DNA of 36,278 nt from a virus, in IMG/VR virus record IMGVR_UViG_3300042090_001311, positions 1 to 36,278 of that record; one strand, 5' to 3'. Both the position numbers and the translations under genes were made by a program. Below are positions 21,096 to 28,582 of this stretch, piece by piece (the stretch's first letter is position 1; every line of letters starts with the position of its first letter). The notes beneath the pieces were generated by a model. The model had not been told where the DNA came from and ran no database searches. It was given only the letters and a program-made list of their open reading frames with translations.

Positions 21096-21893
21096 GTGCG
21101 TAAGTTGCGAGCAATTCTTCTTGGACTGGCTCTATTCGGCCTAACTGCTCAGTCTCCGCCAATCACTCAGTACGGCTCGGGCAACTGGAGCCCGTCCTGC
21201 ATCGTCAACCCGTTCAACTACCCGACGACCGCGGGGACGTTTTGGTACCCGTCATGTTCGTCCACCGGGCAACTCTCGGTCACCGGCGGCTCTTCTGTGC
21301 TGCCGTACACGTACACGTCAACGCAAACTGCGGTTGCAGCTTCGTTCTTGGGGATCGGTGGATACGACGGGACGAACTATCAGCCTGCGTTCTACGACGC
21401 AAGTGGCGTTGGACGTGTCGCGGTTTGTAATGCTCTCACCGCGAACTGCGCCTCCGTTTCGACTATCAACGCCGATAGCATAGTGAACACGACCCAAACG
21501 GTGGCCGGACGCTCCTTCAACTACGCCTTCAACGGCACTACGTGGGACCGACTGCACAAGGACACCTACGCAGCGGGTCCCATCTGGGCGGCCGAGGGCG
21601 GCTCTACGACGACGACCATCGCGGCTGCTACGGCAGGGCCAACGGTTATCAAGGGCAGCGCTGGTCGCCTCTCGACCGTCGTCATCACGACCGCTGGGAC
21701 TGCGACGGCCGTTACGTTCTACGACAACGCCTCGGCGTGCTCGGGCACGATCATTGGCATCATCCCGACGACTGCGACGCTCTCGGCGGCCGTCGCGGGC
21801 GCTCCGCCGTACGTCTTCAACATGCCGGCGGCCAACGGCATCACCGCGTGCGGCGGCACAACGAGTGCTGCTGTGACCGTGTCGTATTGGTGA
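21096..21893 (+). CDS. Beta-rich protein with N-terminal signal peptide-like segment
   Basis: A 265-residue protein from GTG 21096. The N-terminus MRKLRAILLGLALFGLTAQS has a basic n-region, an 11-residue hydrophobic core and a small-residue cleavage site (TAQ-S), like a Sec signal peptide. The rest is Thr/Gly/Ala-rich, beta-prone, with six or more cysteines (for example PSCIVNP and YPSCSS), consistent with disulfides formed outside the cytoplasm. FNYAFNGTTWDRL is seen in some tail or receptor-binding proteins. It could be an exported decoy/receptor-blocking protein or a virion fibre. Unclear. Confidence 0.5.
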   Translation: MRKLRAILLGLALFGLTAQSPPITQYGSGNWSPSCIVNPFNYPTTAGTFWYPSCSSTGQLSVTGGSSVLPYTYTSTQTAVAASFLGIGGYDGTNYQPAFYDASGVGRVAVCNALTANCASVSTINADSIVNTTQTVAGRSFNYAFNGTTWDRLHKDTYAAGPIWAAEGGSTTTTIAAATAGPTVIKGSAGRLSTVVITTAGTATAVTFYDNASACSGTIIGIIPTTATLSAAVAGAPPYVFNMPAANGITACGGTTSAAVTVSYW

Positions 21894-21896
21894 TGT

Positions 21897-22085
21897 ATGC
21901 CGTTAGAGCCTGGAGGTTCACCTTCCAAGACGATCCCAGAACTGCACTCAGGCCGTACCTTCAAGCGTACTAAGCGCAAGTACGGTAAGAAGCGCGCTCA
22001 GAAGCAGGCCATCGCCATCGCGCTTGCTAACGAGCGCAAGGGCAAGAAGCATAGTCGATACAAGCGCCGTCATAGGAGAGACTAG
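21897..22085 (+). CDS. Small highly basic protein (DUF6496-like)
   Basis: A 62-residue protein (MPLEPGGSPSKTIPELHSGR...). The order PGGSPSKTI-x-EL then QKQAIAIALANERKGKK resembles a family of small phage/bacterial proteins with S-x-x-TI-x-x-NI ... QAVAIAL ... AR pattern (DUF6496-like). The end is KKHSRYKRRHRRD. Third of the small basic proteins in this region. Its last base is shared with the GTG of the adaptor gene. Confidence 0.55.
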   Translation: MPLEPGGSPSKTIPELHSGRTFKRTKRKYGKKRAQKQAIAIALANERKGKKHSRYKRRHRRD

Positions 22086-23215
22086 TGGCCACCCCAACGG
22101 GATACTCCGGCGCTTCCGCTATCGCGATGGTCCAGAACCTCACGAACGAGTCGAGCCTGCCATCGACCAGCGTCATCCTCACCTTCCTCAATAAGGGGCT
22201 GGAGGAAGTTTGTCGCTTGGTGGGTGGGCCGCGCCTGTGGGCCGCATACCCAACGGAGAATAACCAGACCTCCGTCCAACTGAACGCGGACGTAGAGGAA
22301 GTGCTCTCGCTGAACTTCTCCTCGGGGGCGAACAACTCCAGCGGCTTCATCACGACATCCTCGCCGCTCTCGCAGGGGACGCTGGTCTACCCGATGGTGC
22401 TCCTGGAGCAGGCGACGTTCATGGATGCGGCGGCCGGTTTCCCGGCGGTCGGGTATGGGCCGCCGCAGGCTGCCTTCGTCTATCAGGATCAGGGCACAGC
22501 CCCGACGACGACGCTGCCCACCCCCGACGCCGCCGCCTTCGCCTACCAGAGCGGTACGTCCAACGGCGTCGCCTACACGGTCGTGCTCACCTACACGAAC
22601 GCGGCGGGCGAGACGAGCGCGGGTGCCACGTCGAGCTACTCCCCCTCGACAACTGAGCAAGGGGTTGTCAACTCGCCTGCCGGCGTCTCCAACGCGACGG
22701 GCTACAACGTCTACGTCGGCACGAGCGCCGGTCCGTACTACCTCCAGAACACCTCGCCGATCGCGCTGGGCTCGACCTACACGCTGCCGGGCACCCCGAC
22801 GCTCTCGGGCACCCAGCCGCCCGCCACCAACACCGCGACCGGCGCCGGCACGGGCGGCGCGCTCTGGCTCCAGCTCTACCCGGCCGCTATGATCGGGCAG
22901 GTCAACGTCTACTACAAGGCGCGTCCCCAGCTCTGGGCCGACACGACGACCAACTCCTGGACGAACCTGGACACCTCGGCGCAGCAGGCCGCCGTCCTCT
23001 TCGGTGTCATCTGCGTGCTCTACAACCGTGGCCGTGGGGATGAGGCAAAGCAGCTCTGGGAGCCTCAGTACAAAGACATGGTCGGCGATGGCTCTGAGAA
23101 GCCCGGCTCCCTGACTGCGGCGCTCAATCGGCGCACAGTTGCGCGTTCGGGCCAAGTACGAGACGTGCGTGACCGCTCGTTCCCCAGTGCGCCGTGGTGG
23201 CTAACGAGCCCGTAA
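22085..23215 (+). CDS. Head-tail adaptor protein with an inserted Ig/FN3-like domain
   Basis: A 376-residue protein from GTG 22085. The N-terminal 60 residues (VQNLTNESSLPSTSVILTFL then NKGLEEVCRL) and the C-terminal 110 (YPAAMIGQVNVYYKARPQLW, then QAAVLFGVICVLYNRGRGDE) look like the two halves of the helical adaptor of short-tailed phages (P22 gp4 / T7 gp11 role). Between them, about residues 155-250, is a Thr/Ser-rich domain (VVLTYTNAAGETSAG, YNVYVGTSAGPYYL) with a fibronectin III/Ig-like strand pattern. It would connect portal to tail hub; the insert may contact the host surface or stabilise the tail. Confidence 0.5.
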   Translation: MATPTGYSGASAIAMVQNLTNESSLPSTSVILTFLNKGLEEVCRLVGGPRLWAAYPTENNQTSVQLNADVEEVLSLNFSSGANNSSGFITTSSPLSQGTLVYPMVLLEQATFMDAAAGFPAVGYGPPQAAFVYQDQGTAPTTTLPTPDAAAFAYQSGTSNGVAYTVVLTYTNAAGETSAGATSSYSPSTTEQGVVNSPAGVSNATGYNVYVGTSAGPYYLQNTSPIALGSTYTLPGTPTLSGTQPPATNTATGAGTGGALWLQLYPAAMIGQVNVYYKARPQLWADTTTNSWTNLDTSAQQAAVLFGVICVLYNRGRGDEAKQLWEPQYKDMVGDGSEKPGSLTAALNRRTVARSGQVRDVRDRSFPSAPWWLTSP

Positions 23216-23216
23216 C

Positions 23217-25088
23217 ATGCCGCTGCTCAAGTTCGGCCGCTTTCAGCGTGGGACGCCGTACTCTTCGGAGTTCGGCTTCTATGGCTTTGCTGGCGGTCTG
23301 AACGTCAAGGGCGCCCCGCAACTCCTGGCCGACAATGAGCTGACACAAGCTCTGAATGGCTACTTGCGACCCGATGGCGCCTTCCAGATGCGCAACGGTA
23401 TGAGCGCGTATGGAACGACGCAGTCCGGCACGGGGATGACCATTCTCGCCCGGTTCTACCAGGACGTGAAGAACGGCGTCGTTCAGACGCCCGAGACAGT
23501 CAAGCTGCTCGCCGACTTCAACGGCACGCTCTACAGCGTTCCCGTTGCGAGCACTCCTCCTCCGGCTACGTGGGCCACCATTGGCTCGATCGGTGGCTCG
23601 TCGGCGAACCCGATGACCTGGGTCCGCGTCCAGAACCCCGACGATCAGAACTTCGCATTCTCCGGCACGTCGAGCGCTACGAGTTCGACCACGCTCACGG
23701 ACTCCTCGGCGTCGTGGACGACCAACATCTTCGCCAACTCCATCGTGACCTCCGGTAGCTCGACCGGCATCGTGGCCTCCAACACCGCGACGGTGCTCAC
23801 GCTGACGGCAGCAGGCTGGACGGGCGGAACGCCATCGTCTGCGCAAGCATTCACGATCAGCAACAACGGCCAGACTGACTGCATGGTCATCTGCACTGGC
23901 GTCGGCGGACCGTACGTCTATGATGGGCAGACGCTCTACACGCCAGCAGGCTGGGCGGCGGCGACGAACGCGTCCTGGTGCGCGCTGGTCAACGGGATTC
24001 TCTGGTTCGGAGGTATCCCGCTTACACCGAACCAGATATTCGGCACGGGCGATGGCATCATCGCTTCGATGGAGACGCTGCCAGCCTACCGCAACTTCGT
24101 CCTCTCCGCCCCCGTGACGGGCCTTGTGGCGCAGGGATCAGGCGCGACGGCGACGCTGGTCATTGGGCGCAACTCTGGGCTCTCTGTGCTCTACGGCACA
24201 GGTCCATCGACGTTCTTCTTGCAGGACATCCCGTTCCAAGATGGCGTGACTTCAGGCCGCTCGATGGTCTCGGCATACGGGAACGTCTACTTCCTTGGTC
24301 ACATGGGCTATTACGTCTTCGATGGTCAGTCCATTCCGCAACAGATTAGCCAGAAGATCGAGCCGTGGGTACTGAATGACCCACTCGTAGCTGTAAGTGG
24401 CTACCCGATGACTCAGAATTGGGAGCTGACCTGGGCACAGATTTACAACAACCGACTGCATCTTGGCTACTGCTCGAACGCGACGACTCCCAACGTCATC
24501 CTCGTCTATGATCTCATTGTGCAAGGATGGACGGTGCTCGTCACGACGCCTGGCGTTGCTTCGATGATCCTCCTGGACGCGCCGAGTGATGCGAACCCGT
24601 ACGTCGCTCTTGTGGGCTCCTCCACCACTGCCCAGGTCTACACTTGGGACTATGTTCCGTCAGACTCCCAATCAGAGGCTCTCGATGGCGCAACCCCGGT
24701 CCTGGCGCAGGTGCAGTCGAAATACTTCAAGATCGGCGTGCCGGGGACGAATAAAGCCCTCATGAGGTTCTATCCCGAGTTCCTTGTTGCTGGCCCATTC
24801 GCGACGACCTTCGCTATCACCACCGACTACGGTCAAACAGTCACGAACGCTCTGACCACAAACCCAGCCCAGTTGGCGACGGAATTAGTGTGGGACGTTG
24901 GAGCGTGGGATCAAGCCGTGTGGGGAGGAGACTTCGGCTTCTCCTCATTTGGGCCGCCGGCAAGTCGAATTGACCTCGCGGGACTCGAAGGCGAGGCGTT
25001 CTCCTTCGGCGTCTCGATGACGCAGGCACTTGCGCCGTGGATTTGGTCTGGCGGCAGCGGCGTTATCCAGCAGCGAGGGAGAACCTAA
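23217..25088 (+). CDS. Tail hub / stabilisation protein, beta-propeller-like
   Basis: A 623-residue protein. The N-terminus FAGGLNVKGAPQLLADNELT then NGYLRPDGAFQMRNGMSAYG is the hallmark opening of the tail-stabilising hub protein of podoviruses (P22 gp10/T7 gp12-type nozzle). The rest has repeated beta motifs with G-x-Y/F and a run of W/G blades (VYFLGHMGYYVFDGQS), as expected for a propeller. It closes the tail tube below the adaptor. Starts 1 nt after the previous stop. Confidence 0.6.
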   Translation: MPLLKFGRFQRGTPYSSEFGFYGFAGGLNVKGAPQLLADNELTQALNGYLRPDGAFQMRNGMSAYGTTQSGTGMTILARFYQDVKNGVVQTPETVKLLADFNGTLYSVPVASTPPPATWATIGSIGGSSANPMTWVRVQNPDDQNFAFSGTSSATSSTTLTDSSASWTTNIFANSIVTSGSSTGIVASNTATVLTLTAAGWTGGTPSSAQAFTISNNGQTDCMVICTGVGGPYVYDGQTLYTPAGWAAATNASWCALVNGILWFGGIPLTPNQIFGTGDGIIASMETLPAYRNFVLSAPVTGLVAQGSGATATLVIGRNSGLSVLYGTGPSTFFLQDIPFQDGVTSGRSMVSAYGNVYFLGHMGYYVFDGQSIPQQISQKIEPWVLNDPLVAVSGYPMTQNWELTWAQIYNNRLHLGYCSNATTPNVILVYDLIVQGWTVLVTTPGVASMILLDAPSDANPYVALVGSSTTAQVYTWDYVPSDSQSEALDGATPVLAQVQSKYFKIGVPGTNKALMRFYPEFLVAGPFATTFAITTDYGQTVTNALTTNPAQLATELVWDVGAWDQAVWGGDFGFSSFGPPASRIDLAGLEGEAFSFGVSMTQALAPWIWSGGSGVIQQRGRT

Positions 25089-25658
25089 GTGTCAACGCTC
25101 ACTATTCCTAACAGCTTCACGGCAGGCACGACCGCACTCTCAGCTTCGGTGAACGCGAACTTCACCGCTATCGCGACGTGGGCGAACGGGAACGTCGATA
25201 GCACGAACATCGGGTCGTTTGGTATTTATGCCTCCCAGATCATCCCGACAAGTGTGGCCACTGCAACGTTTGGCGGGACGCAGAACTATACGTTCCCTGC
25301 CAGTCTTGTGCTCGCCAACACGACGGCTACCGCCATCTCCTCGGCGGCGACGGGCTCCACGGCGGGACTCTCTCTCAATAGCACCAACGGGACCATCACT
25401 GTCGCAACGCCGATCGTCAACTTCCAGCTCAGTGGGGTCACGAAGGCTCTCGTCGCGGTGGACGGCGGCTTCGCGCCAGGTGCCGGAACAGGCACGGGCC
25501 CTGGCACCGCTAAGTACTACAGCGGCTCGGGGGCGCCGACGTTCTCAGCGCCCAACGGCTCGCTCTACACGCGGTATGACTCCACGACAGTCCTGTACGT
25601 CAACACCTCAGGGGCGAGTAGTTCTGGGACGACCTGGACTGCCGTGACTGTACCGTGA
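25089..25658 (+). CDS. Tail fibre-like protein
   Basis: A 189-residue protein from GTG 25089, directly after the hub gene. VNANFTAIATWANGNVDSTN and a repeated Gly/Ser/Thr/Ala pattern precede GTAKYYSGSGAPTFSAPNGS, LYTRYDSTTVLYVNTSGASS, a C-terminal motif common in phage tail fibre tips. It probably trimerises and binds the host surface, though it is short for a complete fibre. Confidence 0.55.
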   Translation: MSTLTIPNSFTAGTTALSASVNANFTAIATWANGNVDSTNIGSFGIYASQIIPTSVATATFGGTQNYTFPASLVLANTTATAISSAATGSTAGLSLNSTNGTITVATPIVNFQLSGVTKALVAVDGGFAPGAGTGTGPGTAKYYSGSGAPTFSAPNGSLYTRYDSTTVLYVNTSGASSSGTTWTAVTVP

Positions 25659-25660
25659 TG

Positions 25661-25816
25661 CTACTGGCAGGCTTGAATGTCTCCCGCCGGGTACTCGCAG
25701 GCAGTGATCGACTGCACTTGAGACTGGTTGACGTAGGTCCAAGGGGAGGTTCCAGTCGGGAGGTTCAGGCGCACAAGGGTGCCCGAAATGAGGAGAAATG
25801 TCCATAGAATCCACAT
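25661..25816 (-). CDS. Small minus-strand secreted/membrane peptide
   Basis: A 51-residue minus-strand frame from ATG 25816 fills an otherwise gene-free gap. It starts MWILWTFLLISGTLVRLNLP, a hydrophobic signal-like segment, and continues to ITACEYPAGDIQACQ with a Cys pair. The ribosome site is weak. It overlaps head-to-head the plus-strand gene starting at 25798 by 19 bp. Function unknown; a small exported or membrane peptide. Confidence 0.35.
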   Translation of the reverse strand: MWILWTFLLISGTLVRLNLPTGTSPWTYVNQSQVQSITACEYPAGDIQACQ

Positions 25817-25995
25817 GTCCCAAGTGTACCACATCTGCCGCTGAAGTGGAAGCCAAGATCGCCAACCACCTGGCGGAGGCCCAGACCATAGCCGAGCGCG
25901 TCAACGCGCGCAACGCCGCGAACGCTGAGGACCTACGGGCGCTGCACCAGCGCGAGGGCGCGGTTATCGCTCTACGGGAGTTGCTGAATGCGTAA
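25798..25995 (+). CDS. Small zinc-knuckle/coiled-coil protein
   Basis: A 65-residue protein (MSIESTCPKCTTSAAEVEAK...) with GAGGAG before ATG 25798. CPKC near the N-terminus is a single CxxC pair; the rest is an alanine/glutamate-rich helix (AEAQTIAERVNARNAANAED). One CxxC alone would need to dimerise to bind zinc. Overlaps the next gene by 8 nt. Function unknown. Confidence 0.55.
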   Translation: MSIESTCPKCTTSAAEVEAKIANHLAEAQTIAERVNARNAANAEDLRALHQREGAVIALRELLNA

Positions 25996-26296
25996 TACGG
26001 CAAATGCCGGCATCGACGCCTTCCGGCAAGTTTCCCAGCTTGGCATCCCCATCACAGCGCCGCTGGTAGACAACACGCCCGTTGGCTCGTTCTGGTGCCG
26101 GGTTGGCATCACCGTCCTGTCCACGCCGACCAACATTCCGATCCAGCTCACCCGCGTCCCATCGGGATGTATCACCATACGTACGAGCAATGGGGCCGTG
26201 ATCTTCCAGGAGGCAGCCGACGTTGCGGCCTCGTCGGGCTCGGTCTTCGTCTGCCGAGCAACAAAACAATCAATGTTCACGCTGCTCATTGGTTAG
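25988..26296 (+). CDS. Small beta-rich protein of unknown function
   Basis: A 102-residue protein (MRNTANAGIDAFRQVSQLGI...) with alternating hydrophobic strands (GITVLSTPTNIPIQLTRVP, GCITIRTSNGAVIFQE). Composition resembles small virion surface proteins. Follows in overlap with the previous gene. No family recognised. Confidence 0.5.
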   Translation: MRNTANAGIDAFRQVSQLGIPITAPLVDNTPVGSFWCRVGITVLSTPTNIPIQLTRVPSGCITIRTSNGAVIFQEAADVAASSGSVFVCRATKQSMFTLLIG

Positions 26297-26304
26297 GAGG
26301 AGAG

Positions 26305-26760
26305 ATGCGCAAGAGCGTCCAGGTTCGACCGATCACTCCCGACGACGCCGCCGGGGTGCTGGCGATCGTGCGTGAGTGCAATCTGCCTCGCGGGTGGCAC
26401 TGGCCCGAGGGGGTGCCGGGCCTGGTCGCGGAGGGCGAGCATGGCGTCGTCGCGTTCTGCGCGCTGCGGGAGTGCCCGTATGGCCTGGTCACCGAGGAAC
26501 TGTGGTCGCTCTCGACGCGCGCCGGGTACGCGGGCCTCGCCGCCCTAGCCAGCGCGCTGGAGCGGATCGCGCAGGGGCTCGCGAACCAGCGCGGCGAGCC
26601 GCTCTCGCTGGGCGGGATCATTCGGCACGAGCGCTGGCGGCACATCCGCGCGCTCGAAGGCCGGGGCTACAGCCACGAGGCGACCGTCATGTCGAAGACC
26701 TTCCAGCCGTGTGCTACGATACTCGCGGCAGAGGAAGCAATGGCTGGAGCAAGCAAGTGA
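26305..26760 (+). CDS. GNAT-family acetyltransferase-like protein
   Basis: A 151-residue protein with TAGGAGGAGAG before ATG 26305. The start VQVRPITPDDAAGVLAIV is the classic GNAT N-terminal strand and helix, HGVVAFCALRECPYGLV gives the central strands, and STRAGYAGLAALASALERI occupies the CoA-binding R/Q-x-x-G-x-G/A loop and helix. GNAT-like proteins occur beside ejection proteins in some short-tailed phages. The substrate is unknown and the CoA loop (RAGYAG) is only a partial match. Confidence 0.6.
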   Translation: MRKSVQVRPITPDDAAGVLAIVRECNLPRGWHWPEGVPGLVAEGEHGVVAFCALRECPYGLVTEELWSLSTRAGYAGLAALASALERIAQGLANQRGEPLSLGGIIRHERWRHIRALEGRGYSHEATVMSKTFQPCATILAAEEAMAGASK

Positions 26761-27113
26761 ATCTCTTCTCAAGCCCCTCAAAACAGGCGCAGTCGGTTGC
26801 CAACGCCGACGAGGGAATCACCTCGACGGAGATGCAGCAAGGCGAGCAATACTACAACACCGCCGAGAGCAATATGCGCTCGGCGCTCACCGGCTTGCCC
26901 AACCCGTTCGCTGGGGCCTCGCCCTCGGCGTGGAACTACGCGGTCAACCCCCAGAACGCCGCCGCCTTTGGGCAGGAGGGTCCGTCAGGTACGACGAGCG
27001 GGCAGCCCACGGCGGGCACGAACCCGTTCGCGCCCACCCAATCAGCCCCGCCTGGACAGGTGCGGACGACGCAGCCTGTTGCGCGCAGTAACGGCGCAGG
27101 GCAGCCGATCTGA
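26757..27113 (+). CDS. Small Ala/Gln/Pro-rich virion-type protein
   Basis: A 118-residue protein from GTG 26757 (GTGA overlap). It starts MNLFSSPSKQAQSVANADEG with a helical N-terminus (STEMQQGEQYYNTAESNMRS); the rest is Pro/Gly/Thr-rich and disordered. It precedes three large ejection-type proteins and its helix composition is similar to theirs, so it may be a small internal virion component. Overlaps the next ATG by one base. Confidence 0.5.
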   Translation: MNLFSSPSKQAQSVANADEGITSTEMQQGEQYYNTAESNMRSALTGLPNPFAGASPSAWNYAVNPQNAAAFGQEGPSGTTSGQPTAGTNPFAPTQSAPPGQVRTTQPVARSNGAGQPI

Positions 27114-28582
27114 TGCTCAATCCTTTCGTGAGCGGCGCCCCGGTTGCCGACGATCCTCAGTTTGGACCCGACCCTAACATCCTCGACGCATCTGACGACT
27201 CGGGAGGTGAGGGTAGTGGAATGCCGCCGCTGATGAGCGGGGCGCCGGTCCAAGCTGACCCGCAACTGGCGGGCACGGTCGGCACCGCCACGGTCGCGCA
27301 GCAGCCGTCGTCCGGGGGGTACCAGCAGTTGGTGGATGACGGGGTTTCGCCACAAAATGCGGCCCAGGTCCTAAGTGGTGTCGCCAACACCGCGACCCAG
27401 GCGCAGGCTCCGCCGACCTCAGGTTCGCCGGTTACGGGGTTCGTTCCTGACTCCTCCTCCTCGGGCACGACCGGGTCGTATGCAGGTTGGCAGCTCACGC
27501 CGAGCGAGATTTCCTCTTACGCGCCAGTTCCTATTCAGGACCTTGGGCCTACGCCCTCGGTCTCGCCGACGTATGCCCAGTCCGCCCAGGCGACGACTCC
27601 AAGCGCTCCAAGCGCCTTCATTGCCAGCACGCCATTTGCAAGCGCGGCGCAGCAGGGGTACTCGACCACGGCTGCTGCCCAGCAGGGCTACGCAACGACG
27701 GGCTCCGCTCAGCAAGGGTACACGACGGTCAATCCGCAGCAGTCGCAGCAGTACCTCAATCAGTACGAGGCGCTGAACGCCGCTGCACTGGCACCTACGT
27801 TCCAGCAGCAGCAGATGCAGCTTCAGGACTCCAGCGCCGCGCGTGGTATCTCGAACTCCGGCGCGGCGAGCTACCTCCAGGGCAACCTTCAGGGGCAGCA
27901 GGCTTCTGCACTCGCGTCCGCCGACGCTCCGCTCGTCTCGCAAGAGGCTGGGTACAGCCAGTCTGACATCGCCGCGAACCAGGCTGCTGCGAACTCTGCT
28001 CAAGCTGCTAACGCCGGGTACCAGCAGCAGTCACTCTTGGCGAACGCTGGCTATGCGAACACGGCTCTGGGCGCGAACGCGGGGTACCAACAGCAGGCGA
28101 ATCTGGCCAATGCCGGGTACGCCAACACGGCGCTGGGGGCCAACGCTGGCTATCAGCAGCAGACGAACTTGGCTAACCAGAGCGCTGGGTTGCAGACGAA
28201 TCTCGCCAATCAGAACGCGATCAACTCGCTCCTTTCTCAAGGGTACTCCTACCAAGAGGCAGTGACGCTGGCCAACCAGTCGAACCAGCAGGCGACGAAC
28301 CTCGCGAACCAGAGCGCCGCTAACACCGCGTCCGCGACGAACGCCTCCTACTACGACCAGGCGCTCACGGGGAACGCCCAGGCATACGACGCGTATCAAG
28401 GTCAGCTACTCTCTGGCGCTGAAAACATCTACGGCACGGACCTAAGCGCCTATCTCAATAGCTACGCTCCGAGCACAGGCGTAGAGTCGATCATTAACAC
28501 CGGAACGAGTGGCGCTGAGAGTGGCTACAATAACATCTACGGCAGTGCCACGAGCAACCTCTTTGGTTGGCTAGGCATCTGA
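27113..28582 (+). CDS. Ala/Gln/Asn-rich repeat protein, probable ejection protein
   Basis: A 489-residue protein. After a disordered 180-residue N-terminus it has three AQQGY(S/A/T)TT units (around 27650-27725), then 22-residue repeats GYQQQ-x-NLANAGYANTALGANA in tandem (28016-28081, 28082-28147, partial third) and NLANQSA-type variants. This glutamine/alanine-rich helical repetition with position after tail genes resembles DNA ejection proteins of short-tailed phages (P22 gp7/16/20 or T7 gp14-16 role), which leave the capsid to form a conduit across the envelope. Assignment by composition and order. Confidence 0.45.
   Translation: MLNPFVSGAPVADDPQFGPDPNILDASDDSGGEGSGMPPLMSGAPVQADPQLAGTVGTATVAQQPSSGGYQQLVDDGVSPQNAAQVLSGVANTATQAQAPPTSGSPVTGFVPDSSSSGTTGSYAGWQLTPSEISSYAPVPIQDLGPTPSVSPTYAQSAQATTPSAPSAFIASTPFASAAQQGYSTTAAAQQGYATTGSAQQGYTTVNPQQSQQYLNQYEALNAAALAPTFQQQQMQLQDSSAARGISNSGAASYLQGNLQGQQASALASADAPLVSQEAGYSQSDIAANQAAANSAQAANAGYQQQSLLANAGYANTALGANAGYQQQANLANAGYANTALGANAGYQQQTNLANQSAGLQTNLANQNAINSLLSQGYSYQEAVTLANQSNQQATNLANQSAANTASATNASYYDQALTGNAQAYDAYQGQLLSGAENIYGTDLSAYLNSYAPSTGVESIINTGTSGAESGYNNIYGSATSNLFGWLGI
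28016..28192 (+). repeat. 66-bp tandem repeats inside the ejection-type gene
   Basis: Two complete 66-bp units (28016-28081, 28082-28147) and a partial third encode GYQQQ...ALGANA repeats of 22 residues. The codons differ between copies while the protein is kept, so they are under protein-level selection rather than a fresh duplication. Confidence 0.75.

Noticed and set aside
22082-23155. A 357-residue minus-strand frame inside the adaptor gene
   Set aside because: Antisense frame of a high-GC gene; arginine-rich, no domain pattern, and the plus-strand protein is convincing.
26711-26723. Extended -10-like TGTGCTACGATACT at the end of the GNAT-like gene
   Set aside because: No usable -35 at the right distance; the next gene is already translationally coupled.
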